Below are positions 27,646 through 36,350 of a stretch of DNA of 64,000 nucleotides, one piece after another. A model generated the notes under the pieces. The model ran no database searches, was not told where the DNA came from, and saw only the letters and a list, made by a program, of their open reading frames with translations. This stretch comes from Sphingopyxis macrogoltabida. GTDB taxonomy: Bacteria > Pseudomonadota > Alphaproteobacteria > Sphingomonadales > Sphingomonadaceae. The stretch lies in the NCBI RefSeq assembly GCF_001307295.1, contig NZ_CP012700.1:3723001-3787000 (forward strand), given 5' to 3'. The position numbers and the translations under genes are program-made. The stretch's first letter is position 1, and each line of letters begins with the position of its first letter.

Positions 27646-30600
27646 TTATTCCGCCGGCGCCGGCAGCGCCGCGCCATGGTCGTCCGACCCGCGCCGCCGC
27701 CGCGCGGCGATCCACTCGCCGAGCGCGCGGCAGACGACGTAGAAGGTCGGGGTGAAGATGAGGCCGAACGCCGTCACGCCGAGCATGCCGAAGAAGACGG
27801 CGGTGCCGAGCGCCTGGCGCAGCTCCGCCCCCGCCCCGCTCGCGATCAACAGCGGCACCGCGCCGAGGATGAAGGCAAAGCTGGTCATCAGGATCGGGCG
27901 CAGGCGATCGCGCGCCGCGCGTACCGCCGCCTCGACCGGCGACAGTCCGTCCTGTTCCTCAGCTTGCTTGGCGAATTCGACGATCAGGATCGCATTTTTC
28001 GCCGCGAGCGCGATCAGCACGACGAGCCCGATCTGGGTGAGGACATTATTGTCCATGCCGCGCAAATTGACCCCGATCATCGCCGCGAGCAGGCACATCG
28101 GCACGATCAGAATGATCGCCAGCGGGAGGGTCAGGCTCTCATATTGCGCCGCGAGCACGAGAAAGACGAAGACCACCGCGAGCGCGAAGACGATGCCCGC
28201 GGTGTTCGCCGCCGCCTTCTGCTGGAAGGCGATGCCGGTCCATTCGGTGCCGTAGCCCGCGGGGAGCGTTTCGGCGCCGAGCTTTTCCATCGTCGTCAGC
28301 GAGGCGCCCGACGACGATCCCGGCGCGGTGTCGCCATCGACCTCGACCGCGGGGAACAAATTGTAGCGCGTGACGCGGTACGGCCCGGTGCGGTCCTCGA
28401 AATTGGCGACCGATCCGATCGGCACCATCGCCCCCGAATTCGACCGGGTTCTGAGGTTCGCGATATCGGCGACCGTCTGGCGATAGGGCGCATCGGCCTG
28501 CGCGGTGACGCGATAGGTGCGGCCGAGCAGGTTGAAGTCGTTGACGAAGGCCGATCCGAGATAGACCTGCAACGCCTCGAACACGCGGTCGGAGGGGACG
28601 CCGAGCGCATTCGCCTTGGCGCGGTCGATATCGGCATAGATGCGCGGGTTGCTGGGATCGAAGAAGGTGAAGACATTCGCCAGCCCCGGCGTCTGGTTCG
28701 CTTTGCCGATCAGGCCGTTCACTTCCTTCGCCAGCTCGGCATAGCCGTGGCCGCCGCGATCCTGCACGATCATCCGGTACCCGCCCGCGGTGCCGATCCC
28801 CTGGATCAGCGGCGGCGGGATGATGACGATCTGCGCCTCGGTGATATCGGCGGTGCGCTTCTGCGCCTCGCCCATGATGTCCGCCAGCGTGACGCCGAGC
28901 TTCCCCCGTTCCTCGAAGCTCTTGAGCGGAAAATAGGCGGCGGCCGAATTGGGAGCGAGCGTCTGCGACGGGCCGTCGAAGCCCGCGAGCATCACCGACC
29001 CAAGCACGCCGTCGACCGGCAGCACCCGCTGCGCGACCTTTTGCAGCACCGCGTCGGTGCGCTCGACCGAAGCGCCCGAAGGCAGCTTGGCGACGACGAG
29101 GAAATAGCCCTGGTCCTGCGCCGGGATGAAGCCGGTCGGGGTTGCCCAGAACAGCGCGACGGTCGCCGCGATCAGCCCCGCATAGGTCGCCATTACCTTC
29201 TTCGGCGCGCGCACCAGCCGCGCGGTGAGCGCCGCATAGGCGTCGCCCATCCGTTCGAAACCGCGATTGAACGCGTCGCCGGCGCGGCGGACGAGCTGCA
29301 TGCCGCGCCCCTCGTTCACCGGCGCCGCGTGCGGCTTCAGCAAGATCGCGGCGAGCGCCGGCGACAGGGTGAGCGACAGGATCAGCGAGATGATCGTCGC
29401 GGTCGAGATGGTCACCGCGAACTGCTGGTAGAAAGCACCCGACAGCCCGGTGAGGAACAGCGTCGGCACGAACACCGCGCAGAGTACGAGCACGATAGCC
29501 ACCAATGCCGCCGACACCTCGTCCATCGACGTCCGCGCCGCTTCGAGCGCGCTCATGCCGCGTTCGAGATTGCGCTCGACATTCTCGACGACAACGATCG
29601 CGTCGTCGACGACGATGCCGATCGCCAGCACCATGCCGAACAGCGACAGGTTGTTGAGGCTGTATCCGAGGCCGGCGAGCACCGCGAAGGTACCGATCAG
29701 CGACACCGGAATCGCGAGCACCGGAATGACCGCCGCGCGCCATTTTTGCAGAAAAACGAGAATGACGATGACGACGAGCACGACGGCTTCGAACAAGGTG
29801 TCCATCACCGCGTCGATCGACTGGGCGATGAATTCGGTGGGGTTATAGATGACGCGATATTCGAGCCCCTTGGGAAAGCTTTTTGACGCCGCCTGCATTT
29901 CGGCCTCGACCGCCTGCGCGGCGGCGAGCGCGTTCGATCCCGGGCGCTGAAAGGTCGCGAGGATGACGGTCGGATCGCCCGACAAATAGGTGTTCGAATT
30001 ATAGTCCGACGCGCCGAGTTCGACGCGCGCGACGTCCGATACCCGCACCTGCCGCCCGTCGGCGTCGCTGCGGATGACGATGTTGGCGAAATCGGCGGGA
30101 TCGGCGAGTCGGCCCTGCGTTTCGACGTTCAACTGAAAGCTGCTGCCATTCGCCTGCGGCGGCTGGCCGAGCGACCCCGCCGCGACCTGCACATTTTCGC
30201 GGCGCAGCGCCGCGACGATCTCGCCCGCCGTCAGGTCGAGCGCGGCGGCGCGACCGGGGTCGATCCACACGCGCATCGCATAATCGCGGCTGCCGAACAG
30301 CCGCACGTCGCCGACCCCGTCGATGCGGCTGAGCCGGTCGCGCAGCTGGGTCAGCGCATAGTTGGAGATATAGGCGCGATCGAGCGACTTGTCGGGCGAC
30401 ACCAGGTTCACGATCAGCAGGAAGTCGGGCGACGTCTTGCGCGTCACGACGCCGAGCCGCTGCACCGTCTCGGGCAGCCGCGGGGTCGCGATCGCGACAC
30501 GGTTCTGTACCAGCACCTGCGCCGCATCGAGGTCGGTGCCGATCTTGAAAGTCACCGTGATCGTCACCGCGCCGTCGCCGGTCGACTGGCTGCTCATATA

Positions 30601-30852
30601 GAGCATATTGTCGACGCCGTTGATTTCCTGTTCGACGTTGATTTCCTGTTCGATCGGTGCCGCCACCGTGTCGGCGACGGTTTCGGCCGACGCGCCGGGA
30701 TAGGTCGCGGTGACGGTGACCGTCGGCGGGACGATGTCGGGATATTGCGAGACGGGCAGGCCGATATAGGCGACCGCGCCGACGATGGTGATGATCACCG
30801 CAAGAACCGCCGCGAAGATCGGCCGGTCGATGAAGAAACGCGATAGGCGCAT
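27646..30852 (-). CDS. RND efflux pump inner-membrane transporter (HAE1 family)
   Basis: A 1068-residue proton-driven transporter of the AcrB/MexB type, with the duplicated layout of six transmembrane helices plus a large periplasmic loop in each half. The N terminus MRLSRFFIDRPIFAAVLA and the proton-relay helix IGIVVDDAIVVVENVER (with the paired Asp) are diagnostic. It exports hydrophobic and amphiphilic compounds together with the fusion protein and the outer-membrane channel encoded on either side. Substrates cannot be assigned from sequence. Full length; no damage seen. Confidence 0.95.
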   Translation of the reverse strand: MRLSRFFIDRPIFAAVLAVIITIVGAVAYIGLPVSQYPDIVPPTVTVTATYPGASAETVADTVAAPIEQEINVEQEINGVDNMLYMSSQSTGDGAVTITVTFKIGTDLDAAQVLVQNRVAIATPRLPETVQRLGVVTRKTSPDFLLIVNLVSPDKSLDRAYISNYALTQLRDRLSRIDGVGDVRLFGSRDYAMRVWIDPGRAAALDLTAGEIVAALRRENVQVAAGSLGQPPQANGSSFQLNVETQGRLADPADFANIVIRSDADGRQVRVSDVARVELGASDYNSNTYLSGDPTVILATFQRPGSNALAAAQAVEAEMQAASKSFPKGLEYRVIYNPTEFIAQSIDAVMDTLFEAVVLVVIVILVFLQKWRAAVIPVLAIPVSLIGTFAVLAGLGYSLNNLSLFGMVLAIGIVVDDAIVVVENVERNLERGMSALEAARTSMDEVSAALVAIVLVLCAVFVPTLFLTGLSGAFYQQFAVTISTATIISLILSLTLSPALAAILLKPHAAPVNEGRGMQLVRRAGDAFNRGFERMGDAYAALTARLVRAPKKVMATYAGLIAATVALFWATPTGFIPAQDQGYFLVVAKLPSGASVERTDAVLQKVAQRVLPVDGVLGSVMLAGFDGPSQTLAPNSAAAYFPLKSFEERGKLGVTLADIMGEAQKRTADITEAQIVIIPPPLIQGIGTAGGYRMIVQDRGGHGYAELAKEVNGLIGKANQTPGLANVFTFFDPSNPRIYADIDRAKANALGVPSDRVFEALQVYLGSAFVNDFNLLGRTYRVTAQADAPYRQTVADIANLRTRSNSGAMVPIGSVANFEDRTGPYRVTRYNLFPAVEVDGDTAPGSSSGASLTTMEKLGAETLPAGYGTEWTGIAFQQKAAANTAGIVFALAVVFVFLVLAAQYESLTLPLAIILIVPMCLLAAMIGVNLRGMDNNVLTQIGLVVLIALAAKNAILIVEFAKQAEEQDGLSPVEAAVRAARDRLRPILMTSFAFILGAVPLLIASGAGAELRQALGTAVFFGMLGVTAFGLIFTPTFYVVCRALGEWIAARRRRGSDDHGAALPAPAE

Positions 30853-30884
30853 GGGAGAGCCCCTGTTCTAGGATGGTGTCGAAC

Positions 30885-30902
30885 CTCCGGACCGATCCGG
30901 AG
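30885..30902. repeat. Hairpin between mfp and rnd genes (1)
   Basis: CTCCGGA-CCGA-TCCGGAG, perfect 7-base stem with a 4-base loop, in the 135-base gap between the fusion-protein stop and the pump start. It may moderate read-through or stabilise mRNA ends. Confidence 0.5.
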
Positions 30903-30955
30903 CGTAAGGGGTGAGGGCCGCCGGCCTTTGCGGGTGGCCGCAGCCCCCACCCCGG

Positions 30956-30977
30956 CCCCTCGCCCGATGGCGAGGGG
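30956..30977. repeat. Hairpin between mfp and rnd genes (2)
   Basis: CCCCTCGCC-CGAT-GGCGAGGGG, perfect 9-base stem with a 4-base loop, 10 bases after the fusion-protein stop codon. No T-tract follows on the minus strand, so a partial attenuator or mRNA-stability element is more likely than a full terminator. Confidence 0.55.
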
Positions 30978-30987
30978 CTAACTCAAC

Positions 30988-32256
30988 TCACTTCGCGAAG
31001 GTCGCCTGCGCCGACAGCGGTTCGCTGGCCGATGCGGCTTTCTTCTCCGCTGCCGCCGCGATCCGGCCGGGCTTGGTCGCCGCCTTTTCGCCGGGCCGTG
31101 CGAACTGATAGCCGGTGATCACGACGCGGTCGGTCGCGGCGAGCCCCGAACGGATGACACGCAGGCCGTCGACCTCGGGACCGAGTTCGACAGGCTTCGC
31201 GGCAACCATGCCGTCCTTGCCGACGACATAGACGATCTTGCGCGCCTGATCGGTCTGCACCGCCGCCGCGGGGACGAGCAGCGCCTGAACGGTCTGGCCG
31301 GTCGACAGGCGCATGTTGCCGAACATGCCGGGGGTCAGGAACATTTCGGGGTTGGCGAAGCGGGCGCGGGCGCGGATCGTCCCCGAACGCGGGTCGAGCC
31401 CGTTGTCGGTGAAATCGAGCTGGCCCTTCCAGCGGTAATCGCCTTCATCCTGCAGGCGGACTTCGACCGTCGAGCCCTTTTCGGCAGCGGCACGCTTGGC
31501 CTTCAGGAACAGGGCTTCGGAGCCTTGGAAGCTGAAATAGATCGGATCGAGAGCATTGATCGTGGTGAGCAGCGTGCCCCCGGCGTCGCCCGCCGAGACG
31601 AGGTTACCCGCGTCGATCTGGCGATCCGAGATGCGCCCGCTCAGGGGCGCACGCACGGTGGTGAATTCAACGTCGAGGGCGCGCGCCGCGATGCGGGCGT
31701 CGGCCCCGGCGAGCGCCGCATTCGCTGCACGGACGCGGGCGCGGAGACGATCGATCTCGCTCTGCGACACTGCCTCGACATCGACGAGCCGGCCGGCGCG
31801 TTCGAGTTCGAGCTGCGCGAGCGCCAGGTCGCTGCGCGCGCTGGCCGCCGACGCGCGCGCTTCGGCGAGCGCGGCGCGATAGGGACGCGGATCGATGGTG
31901 AAAAGCGGCTGGCCCTGACGGACGACCTGACCGTCGGTGAAGTGGATCGCGGTGATCGCGCCCGACACGCGCGGGCGCACCTCGACCGATTTGCTCGCCT
32001 CGAAGCGGCCGATATAATCGTCCCATTCGGTGATCTCGCGCGCCAGCGGCGCCGCGACGGTCAGCACCGGCGGCGGTGCGGCGGCGGCCTGCGGGGTGCG
32101 GTCGCCGAGCAGCCACCAGGCGCCTGCGATCAGCACAAGCAAGGCGCCGACCCACGCTGCGCGCCGGCGGCGGCCGGGGTGGAGCAGCTCATTGAGGTCG
32201 CGGCGGACCTTGGCATCGGCGGGATCGAATTTTTCGATCGGAGTGTGGACGGTCAT
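30988..32256 (-). CDS. RND efflux membrane-fusion protein
   Basis: This 422-residue periplasmic adaptor has one N-terminal membrane anchor (~35-52, AAWVGALLVLIAGAWWLL), a lipoyl/barrel-sandwich domain (SVEVRPRVSGAITAIHF and VRAPLSGRISDRQID), an alpha-helical hairpin, a beta-barrel (PGMFGNMRL) and a membrane-proximal domain. It bridges the pump and the outer-membrane channel. The start at 32256 follows AGAGG; a longer ORF to 32565 runs through the promoter and is not real. First gene of the efflux operon. Confidence 0.93.
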   Translation of the reverse strand: MTVHTPIEKFDPADAKVRRDLNELLHPGRRRRAAWVGALLVLIAGAWWLLGDRTPQAAAAPPPVLTVAAPLAREITEWDDYIGRFEASKSVEVRPRVSGAITAIHFTDGQVVRQGQPLFTIDPRPYRAALAEARASAASARSDLALAQLELERAGRLVDVEAVSQSEIDRLRARVRAANAALAGADARIAARALDVEFTTVRAPLSGRISDRQIDAGNLVSAGDAGGTLLTTINALDPIYFSFQGSEALFLKAKRAAAEKGSTVEVRLQDEGDYRWKGQLDFTDNGLDPRSGTIRARARFANPEMFLTPGMFGNMRLSTGQTVQALLVPAAAVQTDQARKIVYVVGKDGMVAAKPVELGPEVDGLRVIRSGLAATDRVVITGYQFARPGEKAATKPGRIAAAAEKKAASASEPLSAQATFAK

Positions 32257-32596
32257 GGCTGGGCCTCTTCTTTTTGTTCGGTCGATCGGGCACACGCCCC
32301 CGATCCCGGAAGCGCATCTTCCGGGCCGGATCGGGCAATCCCTTGTCGAGAAGCGGCAAAGCGCCGCCCTCCCTGGACAGCCGCTTTTGTCGCGGCTGCC
32401 GGTTATCTGGCATATTCGTCGGATCTGAAGCCCGCCCCCGGTGGACCGGGCAGCGGCGAATCTTCCCGGCCGCCGCACGGACGGGGTGCGGCAGCCGGTC
32501 GGGGGAGAGACTGTTTCCTTTCGAACGCGACCGCGCCTTCTCGGAAAAAGCGCCAAGCGCTCCACCGGTGCCGGTTCATCCTTCTTTATGTACTAT

Positions 32597-32606
32597 GCGG
32601 TATATA
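32597..32606. promoter_or_regulatory. Shared decamer GCGGTATATA, site 1 (efflux operon promoter)
   Basis: The decamer overlaps the predicted -10 of the efflux operon and recurs at 33279-33288 next to the tetR start. Two copies at exactly the two places where a local TetR repressor would act make it a candidate operator. The decamer is not itself palindromic. Confidence 0.45.
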
Positions 32607-32627
32607 ATCTATGCTGCGCCGCGTCAA
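32601..32627 (-). promoter_or_regulatory. Predicted promoter of the mfp-rnd-omf operon
   Basis: On the minus strand TTGACG (32622-32627) is followed after 15 to 17 bases by TATATA or TATACC. This lies in the 405-base gap between tetR and the fusion-protein gene; the remaining ~340 bases of leader contain an imperfect hairpin (GATCCCGGAAG...CTTCCGGG...GGATCGGG, ~32300-32335) and no credible ORF. Confidence 0.5.
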
Positions 32628-32661
32628 GACCCTTCTGTACCGCGCAGTAAAAATATTTCTA

Positions 32662-33273
32662 TCAGCGTCCCGGCCACAGCTTCAGACTAGTCTCGACGAG
32701 CCGTTCGAGTTCGGCGCGCGTCGCGCCCGCACCCGCCTGCACCGCCATTCCCTGGTTTACCGCGGTGAGGAAGGACGCGAGGCCTTCGGGATCGGTGCCT
32801 TCGGGAAAATCGCCCTCGTCCCGGGCCCGCGCAAAGCGTTCGAGCATCGCCTTTTTCGCCGCCGCGCCGCGCGCGACGACCGCCTCGCGGATGCATTCGG
32901 CCTCGGCGCCGCAGGCGACCGAGCTGATCACCCCGAGGCAGCCGTTCGGATTGTCGGGGCAAGTGTGCATGTCGAGCGCACCGTACATCAGCCGTTCGGC
33001 GACCCCGCGCGCGGTCGGCGCATCGAGCGCCGCGTGCATATAATCGGCCTTTTCGCGCTCGTAGAGGTCGAGCGCCTTGTTGAAGAGCGCTTCCTTGTTG
33101 CCGAAGGCGGCATAAAGGCTGGGCTTGGTGATCCCCATCGCATCGGTGAGGTCGGCCATCGAGGCGCCCTCATACCCCTTGCTCCAGAACACGCGCAGCG
33201 CCGCCGCGAGTGCGGCATCGACGCAGAATTCGCGCGGGCGGCCCTTGGTGGCGGGAAGGGAATCGACTTCCAT
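32662..33273 (-). CDS. TetR-family transcriptional regulator (probable efflux repressor)
   Basis: A 203-residue regulator. The N-terminal helix-turn-helix spans ~10-60 (FWSKGYEGASMADLTDAMG, KPSLYAAFGNKEALF); the C-terminal ligand domain has a Cys cluster (HTCPDNPNGCLGV) and a second Cys pair (SSVACGAEAEC). This matches the TetR_C subgroup that includes AcrR/NemR-like sensors; the cysteines could allow electrophile or redox sensing (inference). The start at 33273 fits the usual N terminus; the ORF upstream to 33372 enters a repeat. It precedes the efflux operon on the same strand and probably represses it. Confidence 0.9.
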   Translation of the reverse strand: MEVDSLPATKGRPREFCVDAALAAALRVFWSKGYEGASMADLTDAMGITKPSLYAAFGNKEALFNKALDLYEREKADYMHAALDAPTARGVAERLMYGALDMHTCPDNPNGCLGVISSVACGAEAECIREAVVARGAAAKKAMLERFARARDEGDFPEGTDPEGLASFLTAVNQGMAVQAGAGATRAELERLVETSLKLWPGR

Positions 33274-33278
33274 AACGG

Positions 33279-33288
33279 GCGGTATATA
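33279..33288. promoter_or_regulatory. Shared decamer GCGGTATATA, site 2 (tetR promoter)
   Basis: Same decamer and same orientation as 32597-32606, lying 5 bases upstream of the tetR start codon, where bound repressor would block its own expression. The leftward TATATA may be the tetR -10. Confidence 0.45.
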
Positions 33289-33325
33289 TGTGGTCGGGGG
33301 GGCTTTGTCCAGTGGGCGAACTTTC

Positions 33326-33460
33326 AATCCTCCCTGTCGCGCAGCGATGGGGAGGGGGACCATGCGAAGCATGGTGGAGGGGCCGGGGCCTCGCGCTCGT
33401 TGCCCCTCCGCCAGCGGCTACGCCGCTGCCACCTCCTCGTCGCTGCGCGACGGGGAGGAT
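33326..33460. repeat. Dispersed hairpin repeat, copy 2
   Basis: Begins ATCCTCCCTGTCGCGCAGCG and ends with the inverted CGCTGCGCGACGGGGAGGAT. The outer stem pairs over ~28 bases with a few G-T or mismatched positions. The last base is shared with the stop codon of the OsmC gene on the minus strand (TGA followed by TCCTCCC). Related to 2398-2543 and 41712-41849. Confidence 0.8.
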
Positions 33461-33840
33461 CAAGCCAGCCGCGTATCGATCGGCAAGCCATTCTTCAGCG
33501 TCAGCGTCACCGGCGTCCGTTCGGCAATGTCGGCCAGCCGCGCCTGCTGTTCGTCGTCGAGCCCCGCAATCGTCAACAGCCGGTCGATCCGTCGTTCGTC
33601 CTTGCCGTGAAGACGCAGCGCAACTTCGACCGACGCCAGCGGCCAGCCCTTGCGATCGGCATACATGCGCAGCGTGATCGCGGTGCACGCGCCGAGGCTG
33701 GCGAGCAACAGGTCGTAGGGCGCGGGACCGACCCCCTGCCCGCCGAGCGCGGCGGGCTCGTCGGCGACGATCGTGTGGCCGCCGACCTCGATCTCGGTGC
33801 GATAGCGGTCGTTGCCGATCCGTGCGGTGCCCTGCGCCAT
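33460..33840 (-). CDS. OsmC-family protein lacking the second redox cysteine
   Basis: A 126-residue OsmC/YhfA-like protein. The first active cysteine is Cys52 in [19 protein letters not shown], but the position that normally holds the second cysteine (AEKCPV-type) reads AERTPV (Thr109), and no other cysteine exists. Classic OsmC/Ohr peroxide reductases need both, so hydroperoxide reduction by the usual disulfide route is unlikely; single-Cys family members are known but poorly understood. The start at 33840 follows AAGGAGA. The stop abuts hairpin repeat copy 2. Confidence 0.85.
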   Translation of the reverse strand: MAQGTARIGNDRYRTEIEVGGHTIVADEPAALGGQGVGPAPYDLLLASLGACTAITLRMYADRKGWPLASVEVALRLHGKDERRIDRLLTIAGLDDEQQARLADIAERTPVTLTLKNGLPIDTRLA

Positions 33841-33980
33841 GCCGTCTCTCCTTTGCTGCCGCACCACTAAGGCGATTTGCGGCCGCCGGGCAAGCCGGCA
33901 GCGCTTGCCAGCCCTCCGATAAGCGGGCACCAGAAGCAAGGCCCGGGCAGTGCTCCGGCACGACGAAGGGATGAGCAGCA

Positions 33981-35372
33981 ATGGGAGAAGCGATCGTGAG
34001 GCATCGGAAGCAAGGCAGCGGCGGGATTGATAAGAAGCTGCGAGCCTTCCACGGGACCGGCTTCGCCGCGCTGGTCGCGGCATGTCTCACCGCCACGCCC
34101 GCACTTGCCGCATCCGATGTCGTGCCCGCCGTCGAAGCCGATTATGCCGCGCATCTCGAAAAGCTGTTCCTCGATTTCCACCGGAATCCGGAACTCTCGT
34201 TCCTCGAGGTCCGCACTGCCGCGATCATGGCGAAGGAACTCCGCGCGATCGGCGGGATCGAGGTTACCGAAAAGGTCGGCGGCACCGGCGTCGTCGGGGT
34301 GATGCGCAACGGCGACGGCCCGGTGCTGCTGATGCGCGCCGACATGGACGGACTGCCGCTGAAGGAAGACAGCGGGCTGCCCTACGCCTCGACCGCGACG
34401 CAGGTCGACCGCGACGGGGTGACCAAGCCGGTGATGCAGGCGTGCGGTCATGACGTCCATATCACCGCGCTGATCGGCGCGGCGCGCCAGCTCGCACGGC
34501 TCAAGGACCGGTGGCAGGGTACGATCCTGTTCGTCGTCCAGCCTGCGGAAGAACGGATCGCGGGCGCCCGGATGATGCTCGAAGGCGGGCTCTACACCCG
34601 CTTCGCCAAGCCGGACTATGCGATCGGTTTCCACGTCACGTCCGACTTCCCGTCAGGGACGCTCGGGATCGAGCCCGGGACGGTGCTGTCCTCGGCCGAC
34701 AGCGTCGACGTGATCATCCCGGGTGTCGGCGCGCACGGCGCTTCGCCGCAGATGGGCAAGGACCCGATCGTGATGGGGTCCGAAATCGTCATGGCGCTCC
34801 AGACGCTGGTCAGCCGCCAGATATCGCCCCTCAAACCCGGCGTCGTCACCGTCGGCTCGTTCCAGGCGGGCAACAAGCATAATATCATTCCCGACAAGGC
34901 GCTGCTGCAACTCAGCGTCCGCGCCGATGACGAGGCGACGCGCGCCAAGCTGATCGACGGGATCAAGCGGATCGCGGTCAATGTCGGCAGGATGAACGGC
35001 ATGCCCGAGGACAAGCTGCCCGAGGTCAAGGTTGGGTTCGAATCGACTCCGGTAACCTCGAACGACCCGGCGCTGACCCAGCGCGTGCGCAGCGCCTTCG
35101 CCGCCGCGCTCGGCGAGGATGTCCTCTATTCAAAGCCGCGCGAAAGCATGGGGTCGGAGGATTTCTCCTATTTCATCCAGCCCGACCTCAAGGTGCCCGG
35201 CGCCTTCTTCTGGGTCGGCGGCACCCCGCGCGCCGAATATGACGCGGCGGCGAAGGGCGGCGCCCCGCTACGTCCACACCATTCGCCATTCTTCCGGATC
35301 GAGCCGCGTCCGGCGGTCACCCTGGGGACGCAGGCGATGACGGTCGCGGCGCTCGATATCCTCAAGAAATAG
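33981..35372 (+). CDS. Secreted M20-family amidohydrolase/peptidase
   Basis: A 463-residue zinc hydrolase with an N-terminal signal peptide after a basic leader (hydrophobic ~27-43, ending ALA-A near 44). Metal ligands are seen in ACGHDVH and EERIAG, MRADMDGLP is the M20 signature, and the late histidine is in PHHSPFF. Lid domain ~240-360. It resembles hippurate hydrolase/N-acyl amino acid amidohydrolases and would release amino acids from N-acyl or peptide substrates outside the cytoplasm. It is convergent with the AraC-type gene (19-base gap). Confidence 0.9.
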   Translation: MGEAIVRHRKQGSGGIDKKLRAFHGTGFAALVAACLTATPALAASDVVPAVEADYAAHLEKLFLDFHRNPELSFLEVRTAAIMAKELRAIGGIEVTEKVGGTGVVGVMRNGDGPVLLMRADMDGLPLKEDSGLPYASTATQVDRDGVTKPVMQACGHDVHITALIGAARQLARLKDRWQGTILFVVQPAEERIAGARMMLEGGLYTRFAKPDYAIGFHVTSDFPSGTLGIEPGTVLSSADSVDVIIPGVGAHGASPQMGKDPIVMGSEIVMALQTLVSRQISPLKPGVVTVGSFQAGNKHNIIPDKALLQLSVRADDEATRAKLIDGIKRIAVNVGRMNGMPEDKLPEVKVGFESTPVTSNDPALTQRVRSAFAAALGEDVLYSKPRESMGSEDFSYFIQPDLKVPGAFFWVGGTPRAEYDAAAKGGAPLRPHHSPFFRIEPRPAVTLGTQAMTVAALDILKK

Positions 35373-35391
35373 CCCGCGCGGCGGGGCAGCG

Positions 35392-36147
35392 TCACGCCGT
35401 CGTTTCGAGCCGCCGCATTTCGGTGGGCGCCATCCCGAAACGACGCGCGAAGGCGCGGGTGAAGCTGGCGTTGCTCATATAGCCGCAGCGATAGCCGATG
35501 CTCGAAATCGGCAGGTCGCTCTGGGCCAGCAGCCGTTTCGCATGTTCCAGCCGGCGTTCGCTGACCGCTTCGGGAACGGTGCATTGGTAAAGCTCGCGAA
35601 AGCCGTAGGTCAGCTTCGCCTTGCTGAGCCCGCACCGCCGCGCGACATTGCCGACCGTCAGCTTCTCCTGCCAGCGCTCGTTGACCATCTGGTGCGCCGC
35701 CGCGATCCGCGTGATGTCCTGCTCGCTCAGCGTCGTGACGCCGCCGACCTCGACCATGCTGTTCGCCTGGAGCGCGATGAAAAGCTGACAGAGCAGCTCC
35801 ATGCTGCGCGCGACGCGCAGCATCTCCGGCACCAGCCCCTCGCCCTCGACCGCAACGACGGCGCGCCCCAGCCCGCGCAGATTGGCGGGCAGATACCAGC
35901 GCCCGTCGGGGCGTGGCAGCAGGTCGAACAGGCGCAGACATTCGCTCCGGCTGATCGCGAAGACGATCAGATGGTCCTGCGCCTCGCCGTCCAGATCATC
36001 TGCGGTCAGCATCATCACCGCCGGCTCGCCGATATCGCCAAAGCCCAGGATCACCGCATCAAGCGGCAGGCGGGCGGGGTCGCAGACGCCGCGCCCGACG
36101 AAGCTCGTGAACGCGGGTGAGATGATGACGGAAAGCTTGCTGGTCAT
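35392..36147 (-). CDS. AraC-family transcriptional regulator
   Basis: A 251-residue regulator with a C-terminal double helix-turn-helix (~150-250: LTVGNVARRCGLSKAKLTYGF and SISSIGYRCGYMSNASFTRAF in part). The N-terminal half resembles no specific sensor but has an MLTADDL...LIVFAISRSE segment. Start is ATG 36147; a TTG two codons earlier is less likely. A palindrome (GATACA-N4-TGTATC) lies 42 bases upstream. It is divergent from the composite pseudogene, whose ancestor may have been its target. Confidence 0.88.
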   Translation of the reverse strand: MTSKLSVIISPAFTSFVGRGVCDPARLPLDAVILGFGDIGEPAVMMLTADDLDGEAQDHLIVFAISRSECLRLFDLLPRPDGRWYLPANLRGLGRAVVAVEGEGLVPEMLRVARSMELLCQLFIALQANSMVEVGGVTTLSEQDITRIAAAHQMVNERWQEKLTVGNVARRCGLSKAKLTYGFRELYQCTVPEAVSERRLEHAKRLLAQSDLPISSIGYRCGYMSNASFTRAFARRFGMAPTEMRRLETTA

Positions 36148-36188
36148 TGGCAATGGTTCACATGTCGCGGCTGGGCCAAGTCTAGCAA

Positions 36189-36204
36189 GATACAGCTGTG
36201 TATC
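36189..36204. promoter_or_regulatory. Palindrome GATACA-N4-TGTATC upstream of the AraC gene
   Basis: Perfect 6-base arms, 4-base spacer, 42 bases before the AraC start. Possible operator or overlap with its promoter. Confidence 0.4.
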
Positions 36205-36262
36205 AATCGCGCAATTCTCCGCTAGCCGATCGAAGCCAATATCGCCTTCAACCTCATTCCCG

Positions 36263-36284
36263 TTCGGAACAACATGTGTCCGAA
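36263..36284. promoter_or_regulatory. Palindrome TTCGGA-N10-TCCGAA
   Basis: Perfect 6-base arms in the gap between the AraC gene and the pseudogene, ~67 bases before the pseudogene start. An AT-rich promoter-like stretch (ATATATTATACGATAA) follows at ~36315-36332. Confidence 0.4.
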
Positions 36285-36350
36285 TCCGGCATTTTCACGT
36301 CACGGGTAATATGGAATATATTATACGATAATTGAAAACGAGAGGTGAGC

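Noticed and set aside
27676..29886. A 736-codon ORF antisense to the RND pump
   Set aside because: Composition typical of a shadow frame; the RND transporter is unambiguous.
32257..32565. Long N-terminal extension of the membrane-fusion protein
   Set aside because: No ribosome-binding site, unlike any family member, and it covers the promoter region; start 32256 has AGAGG and a normal anchor.
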